Of a DNA stretch of 64,000 nucleotides, positions 18,776 to 26,845 are shown one piece after another. The translations under genes were made by a program, and so were the position numbers. How positions within the stretch are numbered: position 1 is the stretch's first letter; every line of letters starts with the position of its first letter. The DNA comes from Flagellimonas onchidii. GTDB lineage: Bacteria > Bacteroidota > Bacteroidia > Flavobacteriales > Flavobacteriaceae. The DNA lies in contig NZ_SRXX01000004.1 of the NCBI RefSeq assembly GCF_004804315.1, positions 1-64,000 of the forward strand, in the 5' to 3' direction. The notes under the pieces were generated by a model, which saw only the letters and a list, made by a program, of their open reading frames with translations, searched no databases and was not told the DNA's origin.

Positions 18776-18967
18776 ATGACCTACAAAATCAAAAGCTTCC
18801 TCTATTTCCTATGTTTTGCTATTGCGGCCTTTATCTATAACAAGGTTGAGCAAGAAGATAAAAGGTTTCAAGAACAAGTAAGTTCTTCATCTATTGTTGA
18901 AACCGATGTAGAGGATATCGATGACCTCAAGGACACTCAAGAAAATCAAGTAAAGGATTTGGAGTAA
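18776..18967 (+). CDS. Small membrane-anchored acidic protein
   Basis: A 63-residue frame with a plausible N-terminal membrane helix (about 5-21, SFLYFLCFAIAAFIYN) followed by a charged tail rich in Asp and Glu (VETDVEDIDDLKD). There is no recognised family. The composition and the fit between flanking elements suggest a real gene, but no homologue can be checked here. ATG 18776 places the helix at the start; the competing overlapping frame at 18643 is an unlikely alternative. Confidence 0.5.
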   Translation: MTYKIKSFLYFLCFAIAAFIYNKVEQEDKRFQEQVSSSSIVETDVEDIDDLKDTQENQVKDLE

Positions 18968-19070
18968 CTGTCCATCAATTCCATGTTAAATGCTTCATAA
19001 ATGATGATATGGTGGTTAAACCATAGTGCACAAGTACTGTCCTACAACCAAATCATTAAAGTTTAGACAT

Positions 19071-19511
19071 ATGAAACAGTTAGCAGTAGTATTGGTCTTG
19101 ATGACCACCATGAATGTTGTGGCCCAAAAACCCACAAAGACAAGACAAGGTCAAAAAATGGATATGACCGCTGAGCAATTGGCCACCTTGAAAACAAAAA
19201 AAATGGCACTTGTCTTGGATCTTACCACTTCCCAACAAGCCAAGGTAATGGACATAAACCTGGAAGAAGCTGAATATCGAAAAGCGAGGTATGAAGAAAT
19301 AAAAACTAAAAAAGAAAGTGGTGAATGGAAAAGACCCACATCTGATGAGCGATTTGAGTTTGAAAATGCCCGATTGGACCGCCAAATTGCGCATCAACAA
19401 AGAATGAAAGAGGTATTGACCAAAGATCAGTATCAAACCTGGAAAAAAATAAAACTTAAAAAAGGACTGAACGGCAAAAAGAAAATGCAGGAGAAGGGAA
19501 GAAGAGGATAG
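19071..19511 (+). CDS. Spy/CpxP-like periplasmic protein
   Basis: 146 residues from ATG 19071 (MKQLAVVLVLM), chosen because the signal peptide (about 1-18, ending VVAQ) starts there; the upstream in-frame ATG at 19026 would add 15 non-signal residues. The mature part is helical and highly charged (MTAEQLATLKTKKMALVLDL, later TKDQYQTWKKIKLKKG), the pattern of DUF4890 or LTxxQ-type small periplasmic chaperone-like proteins. A terminator follows directly. Confidence 0.78.
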   Translation: MKQLAVVLVLMTTMNVVAQKPTKTRQGQKMDMTAEQLATLKTKKMALVLDLTTSQQAKVMDINLEEAEYRKARYEEIKTKKESGEWKRPTSDERFEFENARLDRQIAHQQRMKEVLTKDQYQTWKKIKLKKGLNGKKKMQEKGRRG

Positions 19512-19529
19512 TGTTTTTTGTTGATTTTA

Positions 19530-19565
19530 GAAGCCACGCCGGCCATGGACGTGGCTTCTTTTTTT
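19530..19565 (+). terminator. Intrinsic terminator
   Basis: GAAGCCACG (19530-19538) pairs with CGTGGCTTC (19550-19558), and TTTTTTT runs to 19565. It ends the Spy-like gene and separates it from the VOC gene. Confidence 0.88.
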
Positions 19566-19631
19566 GTCTCAACTTTTATTTCTTATAAAACGAATATCGT
19601 ATTTTGGAATACATATTTTCAATACGATATT

Positions 19632-20009
19632 ATGAATCTGAATCAAGTTACCGTTCCTTCACTCAATGTTGAAAACAGCATTGCTTTTTATAGCAAACTA
19701 GGCTTACAATTAATTGTAAAAGCATTGCCCCATTATGCCCGTTTTGTTTGCCCCGATGGCGATAGCACGTTTTCAGTTCACCAAGTGGAAGAATTGCCCA
19801 AAGGTGAAGGTATTTCCATTTATTTCGAATGCGCCGATCTAGACGAAACGGTCTCAAATCTTATAGAAAGAGGCATTGATTTTTACGAATCTCCATCTGA
19901 CCGTCCTTGGTTATGGAGAGAAGCGCGGCTACGAGATCCTGATAACAATCACTTGATTTTGTTTTTTGCAGGGGAAAATAGGTTGAACCCTCCCTGGCGT
20001 ATCAATTGA
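19632..20009 (+). CDS. VOC-family (glyoxalase-fold) protein
   Basis: 125 residues, one VOC module (MNLNQVTVPSLNVENSIAFY at the start, LRDPDNNHLILFF near the end). The upstream in-frame ATG at 19518 lies before the terminator, so 19632 was chosen. Such single-module proteins usually act as homodimers with a divalent metal; whether this one is a lyase, dioxygenase or antibiotic-binding protein cannot be decided. It is followed 56 bases later by a Crp-type regulator on the same strand. Confidence 0.9.
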   Translation: MNLNQVTVPSLNVENSIAFYSKLGLQLIVKALPHYARFVCPDGDSTFSVHQVEELPKGEGISIYFECADLDETVSNLIERGIDFYESPSDRPWLWREARLRDPDNNHLILFFAGENRLNPPWRIN

Positions 20010-20065
20010 TTTCATTTAATTAGGGTGAATCCCGTTTTTCATCAAAAAGGATATCTTTAATCAAC

Positions 20066-20629
20066 ATGCGGAATCTAATCGAACAAGTGAGGCAATTTTC
20101 TGTAGTTCCGAACGAACTGGAATTCAGTATGGCAACTGCTTTTAAGAAAATTCAAGTTCCTAAAAACACTAAGCTTGTTGAGGAAGGAAAATACTGCCAA
20201 CACTATTATTTTATAGAGAAAGGCATTTTTCGTTCGTATTATCTCAACAAGGATAAGGAAAGGACCTATTGGTTTTATTCAGAAAGTGATTTTTTTACTT
20301 CATGGTACAGCTTCTATGCCAATCAGCCAAGTTTTGAATCCATTGAGGCTCTTGAGGACAGTGAAATATATGTTATCTCAAAAAGTCAATTCCAAGAGTT
20401 GATTGGCAGTTTTCGTGAATTTGAAAAATTTGCACGATGCTTTATTGAACAACAGCATGCCATTATGGATTTCATCACCAAAAATTTCCAAGACCTTACG
20501 GCCAAGGAAAAATACGAGTTGACCATGCGTGAAATGCCAGGATTGGATCAACGGGCAAAACTTGGTCATATTGCTTCATTTTTAGGAATGTCCCAAGAAA
20601 CTTTGAGTCGGTTGAGAACCCAAAAGTGA
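20066..20629 (+). CDS. Crp/Fnr-family transcription regulator
   Basis: 187 residues: cyclic-nucleotide-binding-like beta barrel (about 25-115; LVEEGKYCQHYYFIEKGIFRSY) and a shortened C-terminal winged helix (about 140-187) ending GMSQETLSRLRTQK. This is the form common in Bacteroidota. No obvious Fe-S cysteine cluster of the FNR type is present: only a few scattered Cys are seen. The ligand is unknown. Confidence 0.9.
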   Translation: MRNLIEQVRQFSVVPNELEFSMATAFKKIQVPKNTKLVEEGKYCQHYYFIEKGIFRSYYLNKDKERTYWFYSESDFFTSWYSFYANQPSFESIEALEDSEIYVISKSQFQELIGSFREFEKFARCFIEQQHAIMDFITKNFQDLTAKEKYELTMREMPGLDQRAKLGHIASFLGMSQETLSRLRTQK

Positions 20630-20693
20630 TTTTTTGATATAGGTCAAAAAGTTGTCCATAACCAGTATCTATTTTTGTCCCAAAGTAATAGCA

Positions 20694-21188
20694 ATGCATA
20701 ATTTTAAATTATTTATGATAAGCTTGGGGGTAATCGTCGTTCTAGCAGGAATTCCCCATGTATTGGCCGAACAGGTCAAATCGAACCAAAATGAAGTATC
20801 TCCAGTAACCCAACAAAAACCTTTAGAGCAGTCCCAGCCAGTTAAAAAAGAGAATGACAATCCTTTATTTGGCAAATGGAAAGTCAATTATAATTCCGAA
20901 GCATTCAAGGGTGCCGTAATAAATGAAATAACCCTAGATAATGGAAAAATGATAGGAATCACAGTTGCCTACATAGATGAATATGGCAATTCAGAAAAAG
21001 CCAATGACACTATTTTGGAAATAACACTTGAAAAGGCCCATCCTTATAAAGGGATTTACCAATTGGAATACGAAGGTGAAAGTTACAAGGTGCCTTGTAA
21101 AATCCAATCCGTTTCTGAGACCCAACTACGACTGAGTTATGACTATTACGGCTACGCCGACACTGAAATTTGGAACAAAATACGGTAA
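20694..21188 (+). CDS. Secreted hypothetical protein (DUF2147-like pattern)
   Basis: 164 residues from ATG 20694 (MHNFKLFMISLGVIVVLAG); an upstream in-frame ATG at 20652 would add a non-hydrophobic start and is less likely. After the signal or anchor (about 1-20) comes a Gln/Ser/Pro linker, then a beta-rich domain from NPLFGKWKVNYNSE to the end ADTEIWNKIR. This small GKW start recalls the DUF2147 family. It lies 3 bases before the next gene, so it is likely in one operon with the hydroxylase and VOC protein that follow. Confidence 0.68.
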   Translation: MHNFKLFMISLGVIVVLAGIPHVLAEQVKSNQNEVSPVTQQKPLEQSQPVKKENDNPLFGKWKVNYNSEAFKGAVINEITLDNGKMIGITVAYIDEYGNSEKANDTILEITLEKAHPYKGIYQLEYEGESYKVPCKIQSVSETQLRLSYDYYGYADTEIWNKIR

Positions 21189-21191
21189 CAA

Positions 21192-22079
21192 ATGATTGAA
21201 TTTTTATCACAAGAGCTTAATTGGGTCGATGTTGAATATTGGTTCACCATCTTCAATGATTGGAGTCTTATCTATATCATTATACCCTTCTTTTTTGTGG
21301 AGTTGATTAGATATACAGTGCTTAAAAAGTTGACCATGGATGTCATTTTCGACTCCATCGCCAATATCATCTCCTTTTTTGGTTTTGTATTGATCGAATA
21401 CATCCTTGGAATCTTGGCCATCACAAAGATTTACTTTTGGACCTATGACAATTTTAGTTTACCCCACCTTCCCATTAGCTGGGCTACGGTGATATGTTGC
21501 ATCTTATTGGCCGATTTTGCCTACTATTGGGATCATCGAATGATGCATCGTGTAGGATTGGGTTGGGCAACGCATACCGTTCATCATAGTTCAAAACACT
21601 TCAATATGTCGGTTGCTTACCGTTTTGGGCCTCTTGATGCCGTCTTTCCTATTTTGTTCTCCTTGCCCATTGTAATGCTAGGGTTTGACCCCATTCTCGT
21701 GTTGCTGTCTGAGGTTTTCGTTCAAGTCTTTCAGACTTTATTGCATACCGAAGTCATCAAAAAACTTCCAAAACCTATTGAATACATTTTTAATACGCCT
21801 TCACACCATCGGGTACATCATGGGTCAAATCGGCAATATTGGGATAAGAATTACGCTGGTATCCTTATCATTTGGGACAGAATGTTGGGCACCTTTGAGC
21901 CTGAAGTTGAAAAAGTGAGGTACGGTATCGATAAACCTATAAACTCCAACAACCCTATCAAGGTATTTCTTCATGGTTTGCAGCGTTTGTTTGAAAAAGT
22001 TGCAGATACCCCAGGCTTTACCAATAAATTAAAAGTATTGATCATGCCCCCTGGATGGCAGCCAAAACCCAACAAATGA
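21192..22079 (+). CDS. Sterol desaturase / fatty acid hydroxylase family protein
   Basis: 295 residues, several transmembrane helices and the three His clusters of the di-iron membrane hydroxylases: DHRMMHR (His115, His119), HTVHH (His128, 131, 132) and HHRVHH (205-210), plus His185. The enzyme should insert oxygen into a lipid or carotenoid-like chain at the inner membrane. The substrate is not decidable. The stop overlaps the next start by ATGA, showing translational coupling with the VOC protein. Confidence 0.93.
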   Translation: MIEFLSQELNWVDVEYWFTIFNDWSLIYIIIPFFFVELIRYTVLKKLTMDVIFDSIANIISFFGFVLIEYILGILAITKIYFWTYDNFSLPHLPISWATVICCILLADFAYYWDHRMMHRVGLGWATHTVHHSSKHFNMSVAYRFGPLDAVFPILFSLPIVMLGFDPILVLLSEVFVQVFQTLLHTEVIKKLPKPIEYIFNTPSHHRVHHGSNRQYWDKNYAGILIIWDRMLGTFEPEVEKVRYGIDKPINSNNPIKVFLHGLQRLFEKVADTPGFTNKLKVLIMPPGWQPKPNK

Positions 22080-22792
22080 AATCGAACAACTTTATTTGGA
22101 CCGATTTGTCGACTTTTGACCTAAAAGTTTCCAAAGATTTTTATTCCAAAGTCTTTGGATGGGAGTATCAGCAAGTAGACACTGATTACTACTATGCCTA
22201 CAAGGCAACAAAAGAAGCGTCAGGTCTATATGTAATGCCTAAGACTTTTGTAGATATGGGCATGCCCTCTTTTTGGATGCCTTACATCCAAGTGGATAGC
22301 ATAGCTGATACCATTTCAAAAGCTAAAACCTTAGGTGGACGGGTTGAATTGACCGAATCTATGGAAAACTTTGGGTCCATAGCACTGATTAGGGATCCCT
22401 CAGGTGCCGGTTTCACGGTTTACGATGGAAATGCATTGGACGCTCGGACCGTGAATGAAGAAAGTACAATGGTTTGGAATGAACTCTTCGTTTCGGATGC
22501 AAAGTTGGTATTGGATTTATATACCCATCTTTTTGATTGGACTACTGAAGAAACAGAAAACAAAAGGTTTTTAGTTTACAATAATCTAGGTGAAAACATC
22601 TCAGCCATTCAACAATTGGATAATGAAATCAAAGGAAAACATGAATATTGGTCCGTTTTTTTCAAGGTGGAGGATATTGATTCAACTATTTCCAAAGTTT
22701 TGGAATTGGGAGGCAATCTGATTTATCAAGATTATCATTCAGCACTGTTGACCGATTCCTTTGGTGCCATGTTTCAGGTAATTGAAAAATAA
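22076..22792 (+). CDS. Two-module VOC-family protein
   Basis: 238 residues with two glyoxalase-fold halves (about 1-120 and 125-238): FIWTDLSTFDLKVSKDFYSK at the start of the first, MVWNELFVSDAKLVLDLY at the start of the second. I chose ATG 22076, which overlaps the hydroxylase stop (ATGA), over an in-frame ATG at 22055. Proteins of this shape (27 kDa antigen-like, putative dioxygenase or hydroxylase accessory) are common in Bacteroidota, with no settled function. Its coupling to the hydroxylase suggests a shared pathway. Confidence 0.9.
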   Translation: MKSNNFIWTDLSTFDLKVSKDFYSKVFGWEYQQVDTDYYYAYKATKEASGLYVMPKTFVDMGMPSFWMPYIQVDSIADTISKAKTLGGRVELTESMENFGSIALIRDPSGAGFTVYDGNALDARTVNEESTMVWNELFVSDAKLVLDLYTHLFDWTTEETENKRFLVYNNLGENISAIQQLDNEIKGKHEYWSVFFKVEDIDSTISKVLELGGNLIYQDYHSALLTDSFGAMFQVIEK

Positions 22793-22930
22793 ATTTATTC
22801 CTTTAAATTCATCATTCTTATCTTTATGCAACGACTTTCCTAAGCGCATTACGGAAATCCATTTTAGCATTTTGGCCCGTATATATTTCAACCTCCCTAA
22901 GGACTGTCCTAATCCTTAAAATTCTGAAAT

Positions 22931-23734
22931 ATGAAATCAAAATGCACAATTGCGGTACTCACCGCCCTGTTATTCGTTACCCTTAGTTTTGCTCAACGTA
23001 TCCATGACATTGATACTTTTGAGCCGGGAGAACAAGTATATTCCTTTGGTAACAATGTTAAGTTAAGAACCACTCCCGACACAGATTCCAAAGTTTTAGA
23101 ACTTCTTAAAATTGGAGAATGGGTAGAGATTATTGAAAAAACAGATTTCACATGGCCCTATAAAGGTATCGACCATTCTTTTTACAAAGTAAAGTATAAC
23201 GATATGACCGGCTACATTTTAGGTGGATTGCTCTCTTTGGATAGAAAGACGGTTAATGGCATCCACTATTATTTTGCCTATAGCCAAGAAAGAGGTACAA
23301 CTTACTTGAATATAAGAAGTCGGAATTTAGGTCAACTGTATGAAAAAAAAGTTCCATTAACCAACACTCATAATTTTAGCATAAAAACCTACGGTACTAG
23401 GGATATTACCCATTTGGATGGCATAATCCATATTAAATATTACTTTGATTGGGAATATGAAGAAGGAGGTATTTATCTATTTGCCCATAAAGGTGCTTTA
23501 ACCGCATATGAAATATCCTCTTCGCACGATTTTGAGCGCTCTTACCATTCCGAGCGATTCATTTTTCCTGATGAGGAAGGAGGTATTCCGGAAAAAATAA
23601 TCCTTAAAAAAGAAAAAGGTAATCATTATAGCGGTGATGAAAACCTATGGCTCCATACCAGTCTGGAAACATGGAAGCTGACTTGGGAAAATGGAAAATT
23701 AGCTCCCAATTTCCGAAAGAAACACGCAGACTAG
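22931..23734 (+). CDS. Secreted SH3-domain protein
   Basis: 267 residues with a signal peptide (about 1-21, ending LSFAQ) and a bacterial SH3 domain at about 38-100 (NNVKLRTTPDTDSKVLELLK), followed by a beta-rich C-terminal part (about 110-267) I do not recognise. SH3b domains generally bind cell wall or other proteins. The gene stands alone, 138 bases after the VOC gene. Confidence 0.78.
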   Translation: MKSKCTIAVLTALLFVTLSFAQRIHDIDTFEPGEQVYSFGNNVKLRTTPDTDSKVLELLKIGEWVEIIEKTDFTWPYKGIDHSFYKVKYNDMTGYILGGLLSLDRKTVNGIHYYFAYSQERGTTYLNIRSRNLGQLYEKKVPLTNTHNFSIKTYGTRDITHLDGIIHIKYYFDWEYEEGGIYLFAHKGALTAYEISSSHDFERSYHSERFIFPDEEGGIPEKIILKKEKGNHYSGDENLWLHTSLETWKLTWENGKLAPNFRKKHAD

Positions 23735-23740
23735 AAAACT

Positions 23741-23869
23741 TGAGCTGTCTAAAAAGGATTGTTTCGTCAAACTGAACTCGTTTCAGTTTCTCATAAAATT
23801 TGGCTATCAATCTATTGAGATTCTGAAATGAATTCAGAATGACACATTGCTATCTTTTAGACAACCTCA
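23741..23869. repeat. MITE-like element with TGTCTAAAA-type inverted ends
   Basis: The ends TGAGCTGTCTAAAAAG (23741-23756) and CTTTTAGACAACCTCA (23854-23869) are imperfect inverted repeats. Inside are two perfect 8-bp hairpins: AAACTGAA/TTCAGTTT (23769-23789) and ATTCTGAA/TTCAGAAT (23820-23840), the second followed by GACA. It is 129 bp, codes for nothing, and lies between the SH3 gene and the SatD operators. It looks like a small non-autonomous mobile element. Confidence 0.65.
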
Positions 23870-23885
23870 TTCTTTCCATTTTTCA

Positions 23886-23963
23886 TTATCGGCTATTTCA
23901 CCGATATATTAAATTATCTGCTTTTTTACAGATATTTGTAATTATCGGTTATTTTACCGATAT
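23886..23963. promoter_or_regulatory. Three 22-bp palindromic operators at exact 28-bp spacing
   Basis: Units 23886-23907, 23914-23935 and 23942-23963 read TTATCGG-N8-CCGATAT, TTATCTG-N8-CAGATAT and TTATCGG-N8-CCGATAT. Starts are exactly 28 bases apart, the 6-base spacers differ, and the last unit ends 7 bases before the SatD ATG. The layout is a typical cooperative operator, most likely bound by the SatD C-terminal helix-turn-helix itself. Because the last site touches the start, it could also block translation as RNA hairpins. Confidence 0.75.
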
Positions 23964-23970
23964 TTGACTT

Positions 23971-24579
23971 ATGAGTATAACAACAGCCGTAATCACTGGG
24001 GACATTATCAATTCTCGAAAGGATAGTCCAGAAGCTTGGTTAACCAATTTGAAGAAAGTGCTAAATACCCACGGAAAAGAGCCCAAACAATGGGAAATCT
24101 ACCGTGGTGATAGCTTTCAATTGGAGATATCACCAGAAAAAGCGCTCAAAACGGCCATTCATATTAAAGCAAGCCTAAAACAGAAAAAGGGCATAGATGT
24201 CCGCATGAGTATCGGTTTAGGAGGAAAAGACTATCATGCTGAAAAAGTAACCGAATCCAACGGTTCAGCCTTTGTATTTTCGGGAGAATGCTTCGAAAAT
24301 TTGAAAAAGCAGACCTTAGCGATAAAATCCGGTAATGAAGCTTTCGATACCCAGATCAATCTTATGCTACAACTTGCCTCCTTAACTATGGATGCTTGGT
24401 TACCAGCAACCTCAAGGGTTGTGAAGACCGCTCTGGAACATCCTAAGTCCAACCAAAAAGAGTTGGCTGCCCTACTGGAAAAATCACAAAGTAACATCAG
24501 TGAAGCATTGATACGCGCAGGATTTGATGAAGTGCAAAAAATGATTCAATTTTATACCACCCAACTCATACAACTATGA
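23971..24579 (+). CDS. SatD-family protein with C-terminal helix-turn-helix
   Basis: 202 residues. The N-terminal part begins MSITTAVITGDIINSRKD, the signature of the SatD family, first named in streptococci. It contains the short motif MSIGLGGKDYHAEKVTESNG (about 74-93). The C-terminus (about 155-200; KSNQKELAALLEKSQSNISE) is a helix-turn-helix, so it probably regulates its own operon through the three upstream palindromes. Its stop overlaps the DUF3307 start (ATGA), indicating coupling. The function of SatD proteins is not settled. Confidence 0.88.
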   Translation: MSITTAVITGDIINSRKDSPEAWLTNLKKVLNTHGKEPKQWEIYRGDSFQLEISPEKALKTAIHIKASLKQKKGIDVRMSIGLGGKDYHAEKVTESNGSAFVFSGECFENLKKQTLAIKSGNEAFDTQINLMLQLASLTMDAWLPATSRVVKTALEHPKSNQKELAALLEKSQSNISEALIRAGFDEVQKMIQFYTTQLIQL

Positions 24580-25298
24580 CTTTATTAGCCTTAAAACTGA
24601 TTCTAGCCCATTTTTTGGGTGATTTTGTATTCCAACCCGTCCACTGGGTAGATGACAAATTAGAGAAAAAGTGGAAGTCAAAATATCTCTATTGGCATAT
24701 CGGAGTGCATTTGTTGGCATTGCTTCTTCTCTTACAATTTCAGCACCTGGGAATTATCGCCATCATCATTATTTCCCACTATTTAATTGATTTGGGAAAA
24801 CTGGCATTCACCAATGAAAAAAACTATCGCTGGCTTTTTGCTCTGGATCAGGTGTTGCATATAGGTGTTCTTATCGCCATAATTCAATGGGTTTCTCCAT
24901 TTGAGTTCGATTTTCAATCTATATTGGGTGAAGCAAACCTTTTACTCTTTACATTTTTGGTATTCGTGACCTATGTTTCAGGAATTATCATGAGAATGCT
25001 ACTGGCTCCATATGTCGCCGAAGTCCTAAAAGATGACACGGAAGAAGGAGGCTCTCTCAAAAATGCTGGGAAATACATTGGCATGTTGGAACGATTGTTT
25101 GTTTTTGGCTTTATTTTGTTGAATCAATGGGCTGCCATTGGATTATTGATAGCAGCAAAATCCGTTTTCCGATTTGGGGACCTTAACAAGGGTAAGAATA
25201 GAAAACTCACCGAATATGTGCTTATTGGTACACTTTTGAGCTTCGGTTTGGCTATTCTAACCGGAATGTTATATAATCACTTAACGGAAATCGTATAG
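24576..25298 (+). CDS. DUF3307 membrane protein
   Basis: 240 residues with about 5-6 transmembrane helices. DUF3307 signature: AHFLGDFVFQP (about 11-21), then WHIGVHLLALLLLL and SHYLIDLGKLAF. These proteins are of unknown function and regularly stand next to SatD. The histidines and Asp in the membrane segments are conserved in this family from memory. It is translationally coupled to SatD and therefore under the same operators. Confidence 0.88.
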   Translation: MTLLALKLILAHFLGDFVFQPVHWVDDKLEKKWKSKYLYWHIGVHLLALLLLLQFQHLGIIAIIIISHYLIDLGKLAFTNEKNYRWLFALDQVLHIGVLIAIIQWVSPFEFDFQSILGEANLLLFTFLVFVTYVSGIIMRMLLAPYVAEVLKDDTEEGGSLKNAGKYIGMLERLFVFGFILLNQWAAIGLLIAAKSVFRFGDLNKGKNRKLTEYVLIGTLLSFGLAILTGMLYNHLTEIV

Positions 25299-25368
25299 AT
25301 AAAATCTTTCAAAATAATTGTCCAATAGTTGCTTGGTTCAATCGTCATGATGTAAACAACAGCAAACC

Positions 25369-25779
25369 ATGAAAGAAATATTCAACACTTATCGTCCCGA
25401 TGGATTCAGTACAGTAAACGCCTATTTATTTGTTGCGAATCCAGAAGAAGAAATTAATTTCTTAAAGAAAGCTTTTTATGCCGAGGAATTGAATCGGACA
25501 ATAAATGAAAAAACAGGTGACATAGCCAACGTGATTCTTAAAATTGGAGATAGTTGTTTTATGATCAGCCAGGCTCGAGGAGAGTTTGAGGGTATGAGAA
25601 CTTCGTTTTATTTGTTCGTGAACGATGTGGATCAAGTATATCAAAATGCATTGGACCATGGCGCTCAAAAATGTCTTGATCCTATGGATATGGACTATGA
25701 AGACCGACAAGGAGGAGTAATTGACCCTGCAGGCAATTATTGGTGGATTTCAAAGAGGTTGGTGGAAAAAAACTATTAA
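25369..25779 (+). CDS. VOC-family protein (PhnB/bleomycin-resistance-like)
   Basis: 136 residues with one VOC module: FSTVNAYLFVANPEEEINFL at the start, KIGDSCFMISQA in the middle and VIDPAGNYWWISKR near the end. Similar to PhnB/YciA-type glyoxalase-fold proteins that bind small molecules. It is the third VOC gene within 6 kb. A terminator shared with the convergent gene follows. Confidence 0.88.
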   Translation: MKEIFNTYRPDGFSTVNAYLFVANPEEEINFLKKAFYAEELNRTINEKTGDIANVILKIGDSCFMISQARGEFEGMRTSFYLFVNDVDQVYQNALDHGAQKCLDPMDMDYEDRQGGVIDPAGNYWWISKRLVEKNY

Positions 25780-25782
25780 GCA

Positions 25783-25813
25783 TAAAAAAAGGCCACCCTT
25801 TTGGGTGACCTTT
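25783..25813 (-). terminator. Terminator between convergent genes
   Basis: AAAGGcCACCC (25788-25798) pairs with GGGTGaCCTTT (25803-25813) around TTTT, with one C-A mismatch. On the minus strand it is followed by a T tract (25783-25790), so it mainly ends the leftward gene at 25837; on the plus strand the U tract is weak. Confidence 0.75.
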
Positions 25814-25836
25814 AACCAAACTAACCAATCGCTATA

Positions 25837-26745
25837 TTACTTTAAAATAAAAGCATCTATAGTCTTAGCAATATTCTCCTCAGAATTATCAAAATCTTCT
25901 GAAAACAAATGGGCATACAGCGGCATGCCATCAACTTTTTTGTTCAATTTTAAATCTTGTTTTTGTGCAAAGACATTATCCCATTTGGTTCGAACCTTGG
26001 CCCAATCAGCGCTATACTCCTTCCACCAGTCCTGGGCAGCCTTACATCTGCTATCGGCCACTTTTTTATAGGTATTGAATCCTTTTTCCTCGGCTAAAAC
26101 CACGTCCGTAGTACCTGCTTTTCTAATGATTTTTTTATTATCCTGATCATGTACCCATCCTTCTGCATTAACAACATGTCTATTGTTTCTAAGGGTCAGG
26201 TTATAATCACTTCTTTTTGTGTATTCTCTTCTTGGCAGGGGAGCTTCAGCGGCATTTTCCCAATAACTCTGGCCATCTGCATGAATCCAAGTAGCTGACC
26301 CTTCATAACGGGGGCTATCGTCTACCTGATAAACCTTTTGGGTCCATTGCCCTTTGACATCTGCCTTAGGAAGCGATTTATAGGTCCAATGGTTATCTGC
26401 ATTATAGGTGTACAAATCTGTATTCTCGAATAACCAGTCTTGGCGCCAGTGCTTAATTACTCGAGGAGCATCTGGTTTTCCAACAACCAATAGGTATTGC
26501 ATTACAATCTTGTCTTTGTCATCTTCAACAAGTTGAACCCATTCGAGGGCTTTGGAATGTTTAGCCTTTGAAGGGACATAGTCTTCATCCTCCGAATATT
26601 GAAAAGTTTCGGCAAAATTGAAGCCTACCTCATAACAGCCGCACATGCCTTTGATGGCAGCTTGGTCCTGTTTCTTCTTACTCTGGGCGTTAGCACCGAG
26701 AACAAGTATTAAGCTCAGTACGGTAAAAAATGTAGCATGTTTCAT
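25837..26745 (-). CDS. DUF6607-like secreted protein
   Basis: 302 residues with a signal peptide (about 1-20, ending GANAQ). It begins KGMCGCYEVGFNFAETFQY, then ALEWVQLV, and is rich in Trp and Tyr (SYWENAAEAPLPRREYTKR). I recall a family of this shape called DUF6607; the name is from memory. Divergent from a TonB-dependent receptor and HmuY-like lipoprotein, it probably belongs to the same iron/heme-related regulon. A Lys/Asp-rich C-terminus ends the protein. No catalytic motif is recognised. Confidence 0.7.
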   Translation of the reverse strand: MKHATFFTVLSLILVLGANAQSKKKQDQAAIKGMCGCYEVGFNFAETFQYSEDEDYVPSKAKHSKALEWVQLVEDDKDKIVMQYLLVVGKPDAPRVIKHWRQDWLFENTDLYTYNADNHWTYKSLPKADVKGQWTQKVYQVDDSPRYEGSATWIHADGQSYWENAAEAPLPRREYTKRSDYNLTLRNNRHVVNAEGWVHDQDNKKIIRKAGTTDVVLAEEKGFNTYKKVADSRCKAAQDWWKEYSADWAKVRTKWDNVFAQKQDLKLNKKVDGMPLYAHLFSEDFDNSEENIAKTIDAFILK

Positions 26746-26819
26746 TTCAGTGTTGCTTTTTGGTATTAAAAAAATCGAAAATTAATATTATTCTTATTTA
26801 GATTGAATTAAAATAAATA

Positions 26820-26827
26820 TATATTTG
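26820..26827 (+). promoter_or_regulatory. -7 element of the receptor operon
   Basis: TATATTTG fits TAnnTTTG; the ATG is at 26846. The intergenic region also has inverted TTTAGATT (26797-26804) and AATCTAAA (26833-26840) flanking the -7 box, which could be an operator. The minus strand carries TAGATTTG (26831-26838), a possible -7 box for the DUF6607-like gene. Confidence 0.5.
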
Positions 26828-26845
26828 CCACAAATCTAAACTAGA

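Noticed and set aside
23886..23963. Three repeats with short spacers could look like a tiny CRISPR array.
   Set aside because: Spacers are only 6 bases, units are palindromic and they end at a start codon; there are no cas genes. Operators fit far better.
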